Source: Paraburkholderia acidipaludis NBRC 101816
GTDB taxonomy: Bacteria > Pseudomonadota > Gammaproteobacteria > Burkholderiales > Burkholderiaceae
DNA: 64,000 nucleotides
Direction: 5' to 3'
Assembly: GCF_000684975.1 (NCBI RefSeq)
Contig: NZ_BAXZ01000005.1
Span: 248,001-312,000, forward strand
In this document: in pieces, positions 26,484 through 34,914 of the stretch
Numbering within the stretch: the first letter of the stretch is position 1
How the letters are laid out: each line of letters starts with the position of its first letter
Position numbers and translations under genes: made by a program
Notes under the pieces: generated by a model
Seen by the model: the letters and a program-made list of their open reading frames with translations, nothing else
The model's database searches: none
What the model was told of the DNA's origin: nothing

Positions 26484-28271
26484 TTAGAACAACGCTTCGT
26501 CCACTTCCATCAGCGTCTTCGAGCCCGCGCGCGCCTGGCGGATCGAGGTCGCCGTTTCCGGCAGCAGCTTCGCGAAATAGAAGCGCGCGGTGGCCAGCTT
26601 CGACTTGTAGAACGGATCGCCCGAAGCTTCCTTGTCGAGCGCGATGCGCGCCATGCGGGCCCAGAAGTACGCGAAGACGAGGTGACCCGCCGTGCGCAGG
26701 TACGGCACCGCGGCCGCGCCCACTTCGTCCGGGTTCTGCATGGCCTTCATGCCGATTTCCATCGTGAGCTTCTGCACCTTGTCGCCGATATCGGCGAGCG
26801 GGTTCACGAACTCCTGCATCTCCGGCTTGATGCCTTCGGCCTCCACGAAGTCGGTCACGAGCTTGCCGAACTTCTTGAGCTTCGCGCCCATGTCGCCCAG
26901 CACCTTGCGGCCCAGCAGGTCGAGCGACTGGATCGTGTTCGTGCCTTCGTAGATCTGGTTGATGCGCGCGTCGCGCACGTACTGCTCCATGCCCCACTCG
27001 GAAATGAAGCCGTGGCCGCCGAACACCTGCATGCCGAGGTTGGTGCTCTCGAACGCGTTGTCGGTCAGGAAAGCCTTGATGATCGGCGTGAGCAGCGCGA
27101 CGAGATCCGCCGCTTCCTTGCGCTCGGCTTCGTCGCCGTGCGAAAGCTCCTTGTCGATCTGCAGCGCCGACCAGTACGTGAACGCGCGGGCGCCTTCGGC
27201 CCAGGCCTTCTGCGTAAGCAGCATGCGGCGCACGTCCGGATGCACGATGATCGGATCGGCGGCCTTGTCCGGCGCCTTCGGGCCGGTGAGCGCGCGCATC
27301 TGCAGGCGGTCCTTCGCGTAGGCGAGCGAGTTCTGGTACGCGACTTCGGTGAGGCCGAGACCCTGCATGCCGACGCCGAGGCGTGCCGCGTTCATCATCA
27401 CGAACATGGCGTTCAAGCCCTTGTTCGGTTCGCCGACGAGCCAGCCCTTCGCGCCGTCCAGGTTCATCACGCAGGTGGCGTTGCCGTGAATGCCCATCTT
27501 GTGCTCGATCGAGCCGCACTTGATGCCGTTGCGCTCCCCGGGTTCGCCCGCGGCGGTCGGAATGAGCTTCGGCACGACGAAGAGCGAGATGCCCTTGGTG
27601 CCCGGGGGCGCATCCGGCAGGCGCGCGAGCACGAGGTGGACGATGTTCTCCGACATGTCGTGCTCACCGCTCGAAATGAAGATCTTCGTGCCGGTGATCG
27701 AATACGAGCCGTCGGCGTTCGGCTCCGCCTTGGTGCGCAGGATGCCGAGGTCGGTGCCGCAATGCGGCTCGGTCAGACACATCGTACCCGTCCAGGTGCC
27801 TTCCACGAGCTTCGGCAGATAGGTCTGCTGCAGCTCGGGCGTGCCGTGCGCGTGCAGACACTCGTAGGCGCCGTGCGAGAGACCGGGATACATGGTCCAC
27901 GCCTGGTTCGCCGAGTTGAGCATTTCGTAGAGCGCGTTGTTCACGAACGCGGGCAGGCCCTGGCCGCCGTATTCGGGATCGCAGCCGAGCGCCGGCCAGC
28001 CGGCCTCGACATACTGCTTGTACGCTTCCTTGAACCCCGCCGGCGTGGTGACGACGCCGTCGCCGGCATACGTGCAGCCTTCGCGGTCGCCGACCTGGTT
28101 CAGCGGAAACAGCACCTCGGAGCAGAACTTGCCGGCCTCCTCGAGCACCTGGTTGATCGTGTCGGCGTCGAGGTCGGCGTGCTTCGGCATCTGCTTCACT
28201 TCGCCTTCCACGTTCAGCAACTCGTGCAGCACGAACTGCATGTCGCGCAGCGGCGCGGTGTACTGTCCCAT
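26484..28271 (-). CDS. Acyl-CoA dehydrogenase with C-terminal AcdH-like extension
   Basis: A 595-residue FAD enzyme that catalyses the first step of beta-oxidation. It opens with MGQYTAPLRDMQFVLHELL, the entry typical of the long acyl-CoA dehydrogenases found in Burkholderia and Pseudomonas. TGTMCLTEPHCGTDLG contacts FAD, and QIYEGTNTIQSLDLLGRKV carries the catalytic glutamate. About 100-130 extra C-terminal residues correspond to the family's C-terminal helical domain. ATG 28271 lies within a purine-rich leader (GAGAGTAGAG). It is 67 bp downstream of the TetR regulator gene and 136 bp upstream of the FadN-type gene, all on the same strand. Confidence 0.93.
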   Translation of the reverse strand: MGQYTAPLRDMQFVLHELLNVEGEVKQMPKHADLDADTINQVLEEAGKFCSEVLFPLNQVGDREGCTYAGDGVVTTPAGFKEAYKQYVEAGWPALGCDPEYGGQGLPAFVNNALYEMLNSANQAWTMYPGLSHGAYECLHAHGTPELQQTYLPKLVEGTWTGTMCLTEPHCGTDLGILRTKAEPNADGSYSITGTKIFISSGEHDMSENIVHLVLARLPDAPPGTKGISLFVVPKLIPTAAGEPGERNGIKCGSIEHKMGIHGNATCVMNLDGAKGWLVGEPNKGLNAMFVMMNAARLGVGMQGLGLTEVAYQNSLAYAKDRLQMRALTGPKAPDKAADPIIVHPDVRRMLLTQKAWAEGARAFTYWSALQIDKELSHGDEAERKEAADLVALLTPIIKAFLTDNAFESTNLGMQVFGGHGFISEWGMEQYVRDARINQIYEGTNTIQSLDLLGRKVLGDMGAKLKKFGKLVTDFVEAEGIKPEMQEFVNPLADIGDKVQKLTMEIGMKAMQNPDEVGAAAVPYLRTAGHLVFAYFWARMARIALDKEASGDPFYKSKLATARFYFAKLLPETATSIRQARAGSKTLMEVDEALF

Positions 28272-28338
28272 CTCTACTCTCCCAAGATTGAGCGTTGCCA
28301 GTTTGTTGCCGCCGCGACGCAACCGCCGCCGTCAGCCG

Positions 28339-28938
28339 CTACTGGCTTTGGCTCTGATACGAAACAATCAGTTTTTCGAGCGCGGCCCACGCATGATCGA
28401 CGGCGTCCGGCAGATGCAGGAAGCGGCCATCATGATGCAGACCGAGCGTGACGCTATAGAGTTCGAACAACATCAGCTGCGGATCGGTATCGCGGCGCAG
28501 ATGGCCTTCCTCGATCGCCTGCGAAATCGCCCGCAACAGCGCGGCGCGCCACATCGTGACGCTCTCCACCAGACGCTCGCGCACCTGGCTGTCGGCACGA
28601 TCGTCGTACTCGACCGCGCCGCTGATGTAGATGCAGCCGGTCGTGACTTCGTGAATGCGCTTTTCGAACCACCGCGACAGCATCGCACGCAGACGGGGCA
28701 ACCCACGCGGTTCGCGCAAGCTCGGAAAGAAGACTTCTTCCTCGAATCGGCGGTGATACTCGCGCACCACCTCAGCCTGCAGATCCTCGCGCGACCCGAA
28801 ATGCGCAAAGACCCCGCTCTTGCTCATCTGCATGCGCTCCGCCAGCAGGCCGATGGTCAGACCTTCCAGTCCGTCCCGGCCCGCCAGGTCGAGTGCTGCA
28901 TCCAGAATCGCGGCTCGTGTCTGTTCGCCTTTTCGCAT
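28339..28938 (-). CDS. TetR-family transcriptional regulator
   Basis: A 199-residue regulator. The N-terminal helix-turn-helix is clear (TRAAILDAALDLAGRDG, then IGLLAERMQMSKSGVFAHFG). The C-terminal ligand domain includes TTGCIYISGAVEYDDRAD, a stretch seen in a TetR group often placed beside acyl-CoA metabolism genes. It is the first gene of the leftward beta-oxidation cluster, so it probably represses that cluster and is relieved by an acyl-CoA. That ligand is inferred from context only. Operator-like inverted repeats lie upstream at 28961-28974 and 29038-29055. Confidence 0.92.
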   Translation of the reverse strand: MRKGEQTRAAILDAALDLAGRDGLEGLTIGLLAERMQMSKSGVFAHFGSREDLQAEVVREYHRRFEEEVFFPSLREPRGLPRLRAMLSRWFEKRIHEVTTGCIYISGAVEYDDRADSQVRERLVESVTMWRAALLRAISQAIEEGHLRRDTDPQLMLFELYSVTLGLHHDGRFLHLPDAVDHAWAALEKLIVSYQSQSQ

Positions 28939-28960
28939 AGCTTTTTTACCGTAACGATAT

Positions 28961-28974
28961 GGCCCGTTCGGGCC
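28961..28974. promoter_or_regulatory. Palindrome in the leader of the TetR gene
   Basis: GGCCCGTTCGGGCC is a perfect 6-bp inverted repeat with a 2-bp centre, 22 bp upstream of the regulator's start codon. It could be an operator or a leader hairpin; the sequence alone does not decide. Confidence 0.35.
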
Positions 28975-29037
28975 TGAAGTAAAAATCGAACGGCCGTACT
29001 ATTGTTGGCGACAGCCGTCCGTGAGACAAGGAATTTA

Positions 29038-29067
29038 TTAGAAACCGATTTCTAACCGGTTCTCTAA
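29038..29067. promoter_or_regulatory. Operator-like inverted repeat with an extra half-site upstream of the TetR gene
   Basis: TTAGAAA-CCGA-TTTCTAA (29038-29055) is a perfect 7-bp inverted repeat with a 4-bp spacer. A third related half-site, TTCTCTAA, follows within 12 bp. The block is AT-rich against a GC-rich background and sits about 100 bp upstream of the TetR start. A -10-like TAATAA on the minus strand overlaps it. It is a good candidate operator for the adjacent regulator. Confidence 0.45.
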
Positions 29068-29177
29068 TTCTGGAGCATCGGAAGGTGCGCACAAGCGGTC
29101 TTTCCCTCCGGATTTTTCCCCGATTGCTCCCCGGTTAATTCGTATGGCAGATGCAGGCAGGCGCACGGGCCGTGATC

Positions 29178-30560
29178 CTAGTCGTAGCCGCCCACGGTGA
29201 GCAGCTTCATCACCGCGCGATAGCCCGCGTAAGCCAGCCAGTTCATGGCCCGCTCGATCACCGGGCGCGCCTCGTAGCGCGCGCGGTCGATCTGCGTGGC
29301 GTCGCCGAATGCCTCGAGGATCGCGTCGCGCAGTTGCTGGATCTGCGGATGCAGCACCATCAGCACGTTCGCCTCGTTGTTGAGCACGAGGCTCAGCGCG
29401 TCGAGATTCGAAGAGCCCACGGTGCCCCAGCGCGAATCGACGACGGCCACCTTGCCGTGCAGCATGGTCTTTTCGTATTCGGCGATCTGCACGCCCGCCG
29501 TGAGCAGCGCGTGATACAGGAACGGCACGCCGTAGTCGAGGACCTTGAACTCCTTTCGTCCGATCAATAGCCGCACCGAAACGCCACGCCCCGCCGCCTC
29601 GACCAGTGCGCGGCGCAGCCGCCGTCCCGGCATGAAGTACGGGTTGGCGAGCAGCACCTCCTCGCGGGCTTCGCCGATGGCGTCGAGATAGGCCTTCTCG
29701 ATCGCCCGCCGGTTGACGACGTTGTCGCGCGCGACGAACGCCACGCACGGCACGCGCGCGCTGCGCGGGTCGCGCACACTGGCGCGCAAACGCGCACGCA
29801 AGCGCTCGATGACGCCCGCCGCACGGCCCGGTGGCACGACGGGGGCGAGCTCGCGCAGCATCTCGTCGAGCGCCTCGGCGGGACGGCCCGCACCATGACC
29901 GGTGGGATGCGGCGCCATGAAGCCCGCGCTCGCGGGTACGCCAGGAAAGCGCGGCACGGCCGATGGCTGCGGCAGCGGCGGCCGGTGGCCGAGCCGGATG
30001 CGGCGCCACTGCAGCTCGATGGCCTCGCGCACGTCCACCACCACCGGACCGCTCAACCCGACGCCGAAGTCCCAGCGCGGAAACGGCAGTTCGTGACCGT
30101 CCTGCCAGAGATCGTCGACGACATTGATGCCGCCGCAATAAGCGTACCGGTCGTCGATCACGGCCAGCTTGCGGTGGGTGCGCGAGAAGCCGAACTGGCC
30201 GAAGATGCGCGGGTTGTAGACGCGATGCTCGACGCGGGCCGCGGGCCACGCGTCGAAGAGCGCGATATGCGGGCTGCCGATGCCGTCGGTGATCACGCGC
30301 ACGCGCACGCCGCGCGCGGCGGCACGCACGAGCGCGTCGGACAAGGCGCGGCCGATGCTGTCGTCGCAGAAGATGTAGGTCTCGAGCGCGACGTCGCGCG
30401 TGGCGGCGTCGATGCCCTCGATCATGGCGCCGAACAGCGCCGCGCCCGAAGCAAAGAGCCGCACCTCGTTGCCGCTCGTGAAGCGATAGCGCGAGCGGTA
30501 GCGCTGCCCCAGCAGCAGGTCGCGCAAACGGACGGCGCGGCGTGGGTCGATATCGCTCAC
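29178..30560 (-). CDS. clsB: Cardiolipin synthase ClsB-like phospholipase D family protein
   Basis: A 460-residue protein with two HKD motifs, THRKLAVIDD and LHGKVAVVDS, followed by the GSSNLDALSLVLNNEAN segment typical of the second active half. Such enzymes condense phosphatidylglycerol with another phospholipid to make cardiolipin at the inner membrane. No N-terminal membrane helices are visible, as in ClsB rather than ClsA. The start is GTG 30560 in a GTGA overlap with the nudB stop, which suggests coupled translation. A different phosphatidyl transfer reaction cannot be excluded. Confidence 0.88.
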   Translation of the reverse strand: MSDIDPRRAVRLRDLLLGQRYRSRYRFTSGNEVRLFASGAALFGAMIEGIDAATRDVALETYIFCDDSIGRALSDALVRAAARGVRVRVITDGIGSPHIALFDAWPAARVEHRVYNPRIFGQFGFSRTHRKLAVIDDRYAYCGGINVVDDLWQDGHELPFPRWDFGVGLSGPVVVDVREAIELQWRRIRLGHRPPLPQPSAVPRFPGVPASAGFMAPHPTGHGAGRPAEALDEMLRELAPVVPPGRAAGVIERLRARLRASVRDPRSARVPCVAFVARDNVVNRRAIEKAYLDAIGEAREEVLLANPYFMPGRRLRRALVEAAGRGVSVRLLIGRKEFKVLDYGVPFLYHALLTAGVQIAEYEKTMLHGKVAVVDSRWGTVGSSNLDALSLVLNNEANVLMVLHPQIQQLRDAILEAFGDATQIDRARYEARPVIERAMNWLAYAGYRAVMKLLTVGGYD

Positions 30561-31033
30561 GCGCGCGCTCCGCGAAGACGGTCGGGCAATTGCAGGATCG
30601 CTTCGCGGTTGGACGACGAGAAGCACCGCGCGGCCGCTTCCTGGTACGGCAGCCACAGATACGCGAGATGCTCGCGCGGCGAGAGCCTAATGGGCGTGCC
30701 GAGCGGCACTTCGAGGCTGAACCAGTGTTCGGTGTTGCGCGTGACGCCAGGCGCATAGCGGTGGCGCCAGACGGGATAGATCTCGTATTCGATCTCGTGG
30801 CGCCAGTCGAGCAACGCCTCTGCGCTCACCCCGCCCGATCCCACGACGATGCCGGTTTCCTCGGCCACTTCGCGCGCGGCCGTCTCGGCCAAGGGCTCGT
30901 CGTGACGATCCTTCGAACCCGTCACCGACTGCCAGAACCCGGGGCGGTCGGCACGCTCGATGATGAGCACGTCAAGCTGCGGCGTATGGATGACGACGAG
31001 TACGGATTCCGGGATCTTCGGCGGCTTCTGCAT
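30557..31033 (-). CDS. nudB: Dihydroneopterin triphosphate diphosphatase (Nudix)
   Basis: A 158-residue Nudix hydrolase that removes pyrophosphate from 7,8-dihydroneopterin triphosphate in folate synthesis. The Nudix box is VTGSKDRHDEPLAETAAREV followed by AEETGI. It is one residue longer before the first glutamate than the E. coli NudB box. The early VLVVIHTPQLDVLIIERAD and WQSVTG match the NudB subgroup, and the position just after aspS is conserved in many proteobacteria. A terminator hairpin lies 48 nt upstream of its start. It overlaps the PLD gene by 4 bp. Confidence 0.88.
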   Translation of the reverse strand: MQKPPKIPESVLVVIHTPQLDVLIIERADRPGFWQSVTGSKDRHDEPLAETAAREVAEETGIVVGSGGVSAEALLDWRHEIEYEIYPVWRHRYAPGVTRNTEHWFSLEVPLGTPIRLSPREHLAYLWLPYQEAAARCFSSSNREAILQLPDRLRGARA

Positions 31034-31081
31034 GGTGACGGAGCGTGGGTGGACCGCTGTAGGAAATGTAACGCAAAAAGC

Positions 31082-31106
31082 AAAAAAGGCGCACGATGCG
31101 CCTTTT
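31082..31106 (-). terminator. Intrinsic terminator after aspS
   Basis: On the minus strand, the 6-bp arms GGCGCA and TGCGCC with loop TCG are followed by TTTTTT. On the plus strand a T-run of four also follows, but no plus-strand gene ends here. It lies 21 nt after the aspS stop codon and 48 nt before the nudB start codon. Confidence 0.8.
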
Positions 31107-31127
31107 CTGCATTGCGTCGAGTCGCGC

Positions 31128-32933
31128 TTACTGCGCGGCCTTCTGCTCGGGCTGACGCAGACGGATATGCAGTTCGCGCAGCTGGCGCTCGTCGACGGGA
31201 CTCGGCGCCTGCGTGAGCAGGCACTGGGCGCGTTGCGTCTTCGGGAACGCGATCACGTCGCGGATCGAGTCGGCACCGGCCATCATCGTGACGATGCGGT
31301 CCAGACCGAACGCGATGCCACCGTGCGGCGGCGCGCCGTACTGGAGAGCATCCAGCAGGAAGCCGAACTTCGCGCGCGCTTCTTCCGCATTGATCTTGAG
31401 CGCGCGGAACACCTTGCTCTGCACGTCTTCCTGATAGATACGCACCGAGCCGCCGCCGATTTCCCAGCCGTTCAGCACCATGTCGTAAGCCTTCGCGAGG
31501 CAGCGGCCCGGATCCGTTTCGAGGTATTCCAGGTGCTCGTCCTTCGGGCTCGTGAACGGGTGGTGCGCGGCCACGTAGCGGTTCTCTTCCTCGTCGTACT
31601 CGAACATCGGAAAGTCGATCACCCACAGCGGCTTCCAGCCCTTCTCGACCAGACCGTTGGCCTTGCCGAATTCCGAATGGCCGATCTTCAGGCGCAGCGC
31701 GCCCAGGCTGTCGTTCACAACCTTCGCGCGGTCGGCGGCGAAGAAAATGATGTCGCCGTCTTGCGCGCCGGTGCGCTCCATGATGGCGGCAATCGCCGCA
31801 TCGTGCAGGTTCTTGACGATCGGGCTTTGCAGACCGTCACGGCCCTTCGCGGCTTCGTTGACCTTGATCCAGGCCAAGCCCTTCGCGCCGTAGATGCGCA
31901 CGAATTCCGTGTAGCCGTCGATGTCGCCGCGCGAAAGCTCGCCGCCCTTCGGCACGCGCAGCGCCGCGACACGGCCGTCCTTCGTGTTGGCCGGTGCGCT
32001 GAACACCTTGAAATCGACGTCCTTCATGGCGTCGGTCAGCTCGGTGAATTCGAGCTTCACGCGCAGGTCCGGCTTGTCCGAACCGAAACGGCTCATGGCC
32101 TCGGAGTACTGCATCACCGGGAACTTCGCGTCGAGCTCGACGCCGATCGTTTCCTTGAAGACGTGGCGCGCCATATCTTCGAACAGGTCGCGGATTTCCT
32201 GCTCACCGAGGAACGACGTTTCGCAGTCGATCTGTGTGAATTCGGGCTGACGGTCGGCGCGCAGGTCTTCGTCGCGGAAGCACTTGACTATCTGGTAGTA
32301 GCGGTCGAAGTTCGCGACCATCAGGAGCTGCTTGAAGAGCTGCGGCGACTGCGGCAGCGCGAAGAACTGGCCCGCGTTCACGCGCGACGGCACGAGGTAG
32401 TCGCGCGCGCCTTCCGGCGTGCTCTTCGTGAGCATCGGCGTTTCGATGTCGATGAAGCCGAGCGCGTCGAGATACTTGCGCACGGCCATCGTCACACGGT
32501 AGCGCAGGCGCAGGTTGTGCTGCATCTGCGGACGGCGCAGGTCGAGCACGCGGTGCGTGAGGCGCGTGGTTTCCGAGAGGTTGTCGTCGTCGAGCTGGAA
32601 CGGCGGCGTGACCGACGCGTTGAGCACCGCGAGCTCATGGCACAGCACCTCGATCTTGCCGCTCGTGAGGTTCGCGTTGACCGTGCCTTCCGGACGGTTG
32701 CGCACCACCCCTTTGATCTGCACGCAGAACTCGTTGCGCACGCCTTCGGCAACCTTGAACATCTCGGCGCGATCCGGGTCGCAGACCACCTGAACGAGAC
32801 CCTCGCGATCGCGCAGGTCGATGAAGATGACACCGCCGTGATCGCGGCGGCGATGCACCCATCCGCACAGCGAAACAGTTTGGCCCAGCAGCTGTTCGGT
32901 CACCAGACCGCAGTATTCAGATCTCATCGACAT
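31128..32933 (-). CDS. aspS: Aspartyl-tRNA synthetase
   Basis: A class II synthetase of 601 residues that charges tRNA-Asp, and probably also tRNA-Asn, because the non-discriminating type is common in beta-proteobacteria. The N-terminal OB-fold anticodon domain has SLCGWVHRRRDHGGVIFIDL. Motif 2 is visible at IVKCFRDEDLRADRQPEFTQ. The bacterial GAD insertion follows, and motif 3 lies at GGIAFGLDRIVTMMAG. The protein ends in a short basic/polar tail. It follows the DUF502 gene and precedes nudB, with a clear terminator between aspS and nudB. Confidence 0.97.
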   Translation of the reverse strand: MSMRSEYCGLVTEQLLGQTVSLCGWVHRRRDHGGVIFIDLRDREGLVQVVCDPDRAEMFKVAEGVRNEFCVQIKGVVRNRPEGTVNANLTSGKIEVLCHELAVLNASVTPPFQLDDDNLSETTRLTHRVLDLRRPQMQHNLRLRYRVTMAVRKYLDALGFIDIETPMLTKSTPEGARDYLVPSRVNAGQFFALPQSPQLFKQLLMVANFDRYYQIVKCFRDEDLRADRQPEFTQIDCETSFLGEQEIRDLFEDMARHVFKETIGVELDAKFPVMQYSEAMSRFGSDKPDLRVKLEFTELTDAMKDVDFKVFSAPANTKDGRVAALRVPKGGELSRGDIDGYTEFVRIYGAKGLAWIKVNEAAKGRDGLQSPIVKNLHDAAIAAIMERTGAQDGDIIFFAADRAKVVNDSLGALRLKIGHSEFGKANGLVEKGWKPLWVIDFPMFEYDEEENRYVAAHHPFTSPKDEHLEYLETDPGRCLAKAYDMVLNGWEIGGGSVRIYQEDVQSKVFRALKINAEEARAKFGFLLDALQYGAPPHGGIAFGLDRIVTMMAGADSIRDVIAFPKTQRAQCLLTQAPSPVDERQLRELHIRLRQPEQKAAQ

Positions 32934-33011
32934 GATGTTCGTCTTTCGTTATGCATGAATTGAACGGGCGGGACGCACACGGCATACGGGCTGCCGGCGC
33001 GGCGCCCGGTA

Positions 33012-33641
33012 TTACATCGGAGGATCGATGGGACGGCGCGCGGGCGCAGCCGGGGCGACGACGCCCATCGAGACAATATACTTGAGCGCGGCGTCGACGG
33101 TCATGTCGAGCTCGATCGCCTCGCGTTTCGGCACCATCAGGAAGAAGCCCGACGTAGGATTCGGCGTGGTCGGCACATAGACGCTCACGTGGTCTTCCTG
33201 CAGATGGTTCGCCACGTCGCCGCCCGGGATGCCGGTGAGGAAGGCAATCGTCCACGACCCCTTGCGCGGGTATTCGATCAGGAGCGCCTTGCGGAATGCG
33301 TTGCCGTTGCTCGAAAGCAGTGTATCGGAAACCTGCTGGACGCTGCTGTACAGCGGTCCCACGAGCGGAATGCGCCGCACCAGCGCGTTCCACCACGAAA
33401 CGAGCTTCTGGCCGATGAAATTCTGGGTGAAGAGCCCGACCACGAAGATGAACGCCAGCGTGAGCACGGCGCCAAGGCCGGGCAGGTGCTGCCGCGGCTG
33501 CCACGCTTCGGGCAGGAGCAGCAGGGTCTGATCCATCGTGCCGATGATGAGGCTCAACACCCACAACGTGATGCCGAGCGGCACCAGCACCAGCAAACCG
33601 GTCAGGAATATCGTCTTGAGCGTCGCTTTCTTCGTCGTCAT
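33012..33641 (-). CDS. DUF502 family membrane protein
   Basis: A 209-residue inner-membrane protein of the DUF502 family. Two hydrophobic segments (about residues 9-35 and 57-80) precede a soluble region with IPLVGPLYSSVQQVSDTLLS and YVPTTPNPTSGFFLMVPKRE, both hallmarks of this family. The function is not established. It sits between the fmdB-like gene and aspS on the same strand, a common neighbourhood in beta-proteobacteria. ATG 33641 (MTTKKATLKT) is preferred to an extension twelve codons upstream. Confidence 0.9.
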   Translation of the reverse strand: MTTKKATLKTIFLTGLLVLVPLGITLWVLSLIIGTMDQTLLLLPEAWQPRQHLPGLGAVLTLAFIFVVGLFTQNFIGQKLVSWWNALVRRIPLVGPLYSSVQQVSDTLLSSNGNAFRKALLIEYPRKGSWTIAFLTGIPGGDVANHLQEDHVSVYVPTTPNPTSGFFLMVPKREAIELDMTVDAALKYIVSMGVVAPAAPARRPIDPPM

Positions 33642-33682
33642 GTGCACCGCCGTTGGGGCCGCAGCGTAGCGCGGCATCTCGT

Positions 33683-33710
33683 GCGGCCCGGTTCGCGAAA
33701 ACCGGGCCGC
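33683..33710. terminator. GC-rich hairpin between fmdB-like and DUF502 genes
   Basis: Perfect 11-bp arms GCGGCCCGGTT and AACCGGGCCGC flank a 6-nt loop. It begins 6 bp after the fmdB-like stop codon. No T-run follows on the minus strand, so termination is uncertain; it may instead protect or process the mRNA. Confidence 0.4.
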
Positions 33711-33716
33711 GGGTTC

Positions 33717-34076
33717 TCAGGTGGTTCCCGCCGTGCTTGCCGTGGAGCTTGCGCCCGCCGGGGCGCTCGAAGCTGCCGGCGCCGCCGCGCTCTCTGCCGC
33801 CGGCTTGCTGCTTTCCGACGACGAGGACGCGCCCTCGGTCGCCGCCTTCTCGCCGGACGCCGCGCCGCTCGCGCCATTGCCACTGCCGTTATTGCCGCCG
33901 CGGAAATCGGTGACGTACCAGCCCGAGCCCTTCAACTGGAAGCCGGCCGCGGTGACCTGCTTGCGGAACGCGTCCGCGCCGCAGTTCGGGCACTGAGACA
34001 GGGGCGCATCGCTGATCTTCTGCAGCACGTCTTTCTGAAAGCCGCACGACTCGCAGCGATAAGCGTAGATCGGCAT
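33717..34076 (-). CDS. FmdB-type zinc ribbon protein with low-complexity tail
   Basis: A 119-residue protein starting MPIYAYRCESCGF with CxxC pairs at C8/C11 and C29/C32, the FmdB putative regulatory zinc-ribbon domain. GWYVTDFRG at about 69-77 closes the conserved part. The last 45 or so residues are Ser/Ala/Gly/Glu-rich and probably disordered. The role of this family is unclear; it was first noted near formamidase/amidase genes. It precedes DUF502 and aspS in a conserved order. Confidence 0.9.
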   Translation of the reverse strand: MPIYAYRCESCGFQKDVLQKISDAPLSQCPNCGADAFRKQVTAAGFQLKGSGWYVTDFRGGNNGSGNGASGAASGEKAATEGASSSSESSKPAAESAAAPAASSAPAGASSTASTAGTT

Positions 34077-34227
34077 GATCTCTATCCTGATGAAATTCTG
34101 GTAATTGCCTGCAAAGCCTTGAATTATAGCCGCAAATGCTCCCCCGCCCCGGCAATGGCCGGGCGAGCGGCGGTTGCGGCCAATGTCATGTTAGTTTGGG
34201 GCGGAGGCCGGCGACATCAAGGGAAGG

Positions 34228-34875
34228 TCAGAGAGCCCGAGCAGGCAGATCGTTGCGCCGCCATGCCATCCAGCGCTCGCGGCCCTGGAACACCGGCAGC
34301 GAAGCCGTGGCCGGCTGATCGTCGAGCAGCGTGAAGTACGGCGCGAGGAGCGCGTCGAGTTCCGCGCGCACCATCGGGAACGGCGGGCCCTTCTGCGGCT
34401 CACCGATAAAAAAGTAGCCCGCCAGCAGCGCGCCCGGCTGGAGAAGCGCCGCCATGCGCTGTGCGTAGTGCTCGCGCTGCGCGGGCGGCAGCGCGCACAG
34501 GAACGCGCGCTCGAACACCCACCGCGGCGCAAACGGCGGTTCGTACGAGTAGAAGTCGGCCTCCTCCACCACGGCTGCGTGCTTGCCGAGCGCCGCACGC
34601 GCGCTCGCAACCGCCGCGCTCGCGAAGTCGATGGCTCGCACCTCGCGCCCGCGCTCGGCGAGCCAGCCGGCCTCCCAGGCGTTGCCGCAGCCAGGTATCA
34701 GCACGGCGGCGTCAGGATGGGCATTCGCGAACGCCTCGAACTGCGGCTGGACGCCCGCCTGGTCCCAGGGCGTGAATCCGCGCTCGAAGCGCTCGTCCCA
34801 GAACGACGGTTGCGCCGGATCGCGCGTGGCGAACTCCGGGGCGGCGGGCGCCGGAGGAGGGGTCGATTCGTTCAT
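34228..34875 (-). CDS. Thiopurine S-methyltransferase-like SAM methyltransferase
   Basis: A 215-residue protein of the TPMT-like family. FWDERFERGFTPWDQ is the family entry. The SAM-binding glycine motif is VLIPGCGNAWEAGWLAERG, followed by AIDFASAAV, and FLCALPPAQREHYAQRM lies further on. Related bacterial enzymes methylate small thiols, selenium or tellurium compounds; the substrate here is unknown. It lies 39 bp after ubiB on the same strand. No ubiquinone-related signature was seen in it. Confidence 0.85.
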   Translation of the reverse strand: MNESTPPPAPAAPEFATRDPAQPSFWDERFERGFTPWDQAGVQPQFEAFANAHPDAAVLIPGCGNAWEAGWLAERGREVRAIDFASAAVASARAALGKHAAVVEEADFYSYEPPFAPRWVFERAFLCALPPAQREHYAQRMAALLQPGALLAGYFFIGEPQKGPPFPMVRAELDALLAPYFTLLDDQPATASLPVFQGRERWMAWRRNDLPARAL

Positions 34876-34914
34876 GCTGTCTCTCCTTGACTGTACGACG
34901 CCAGGTGCGCTGCT

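Noticed and set aside
34140..34185. Imperfect GC-rich inverted repeat between the methyltransferase and fmdB-like genes
   Set aside because: It needs a bulge to pair and has no T-run, so it is too weak to call.
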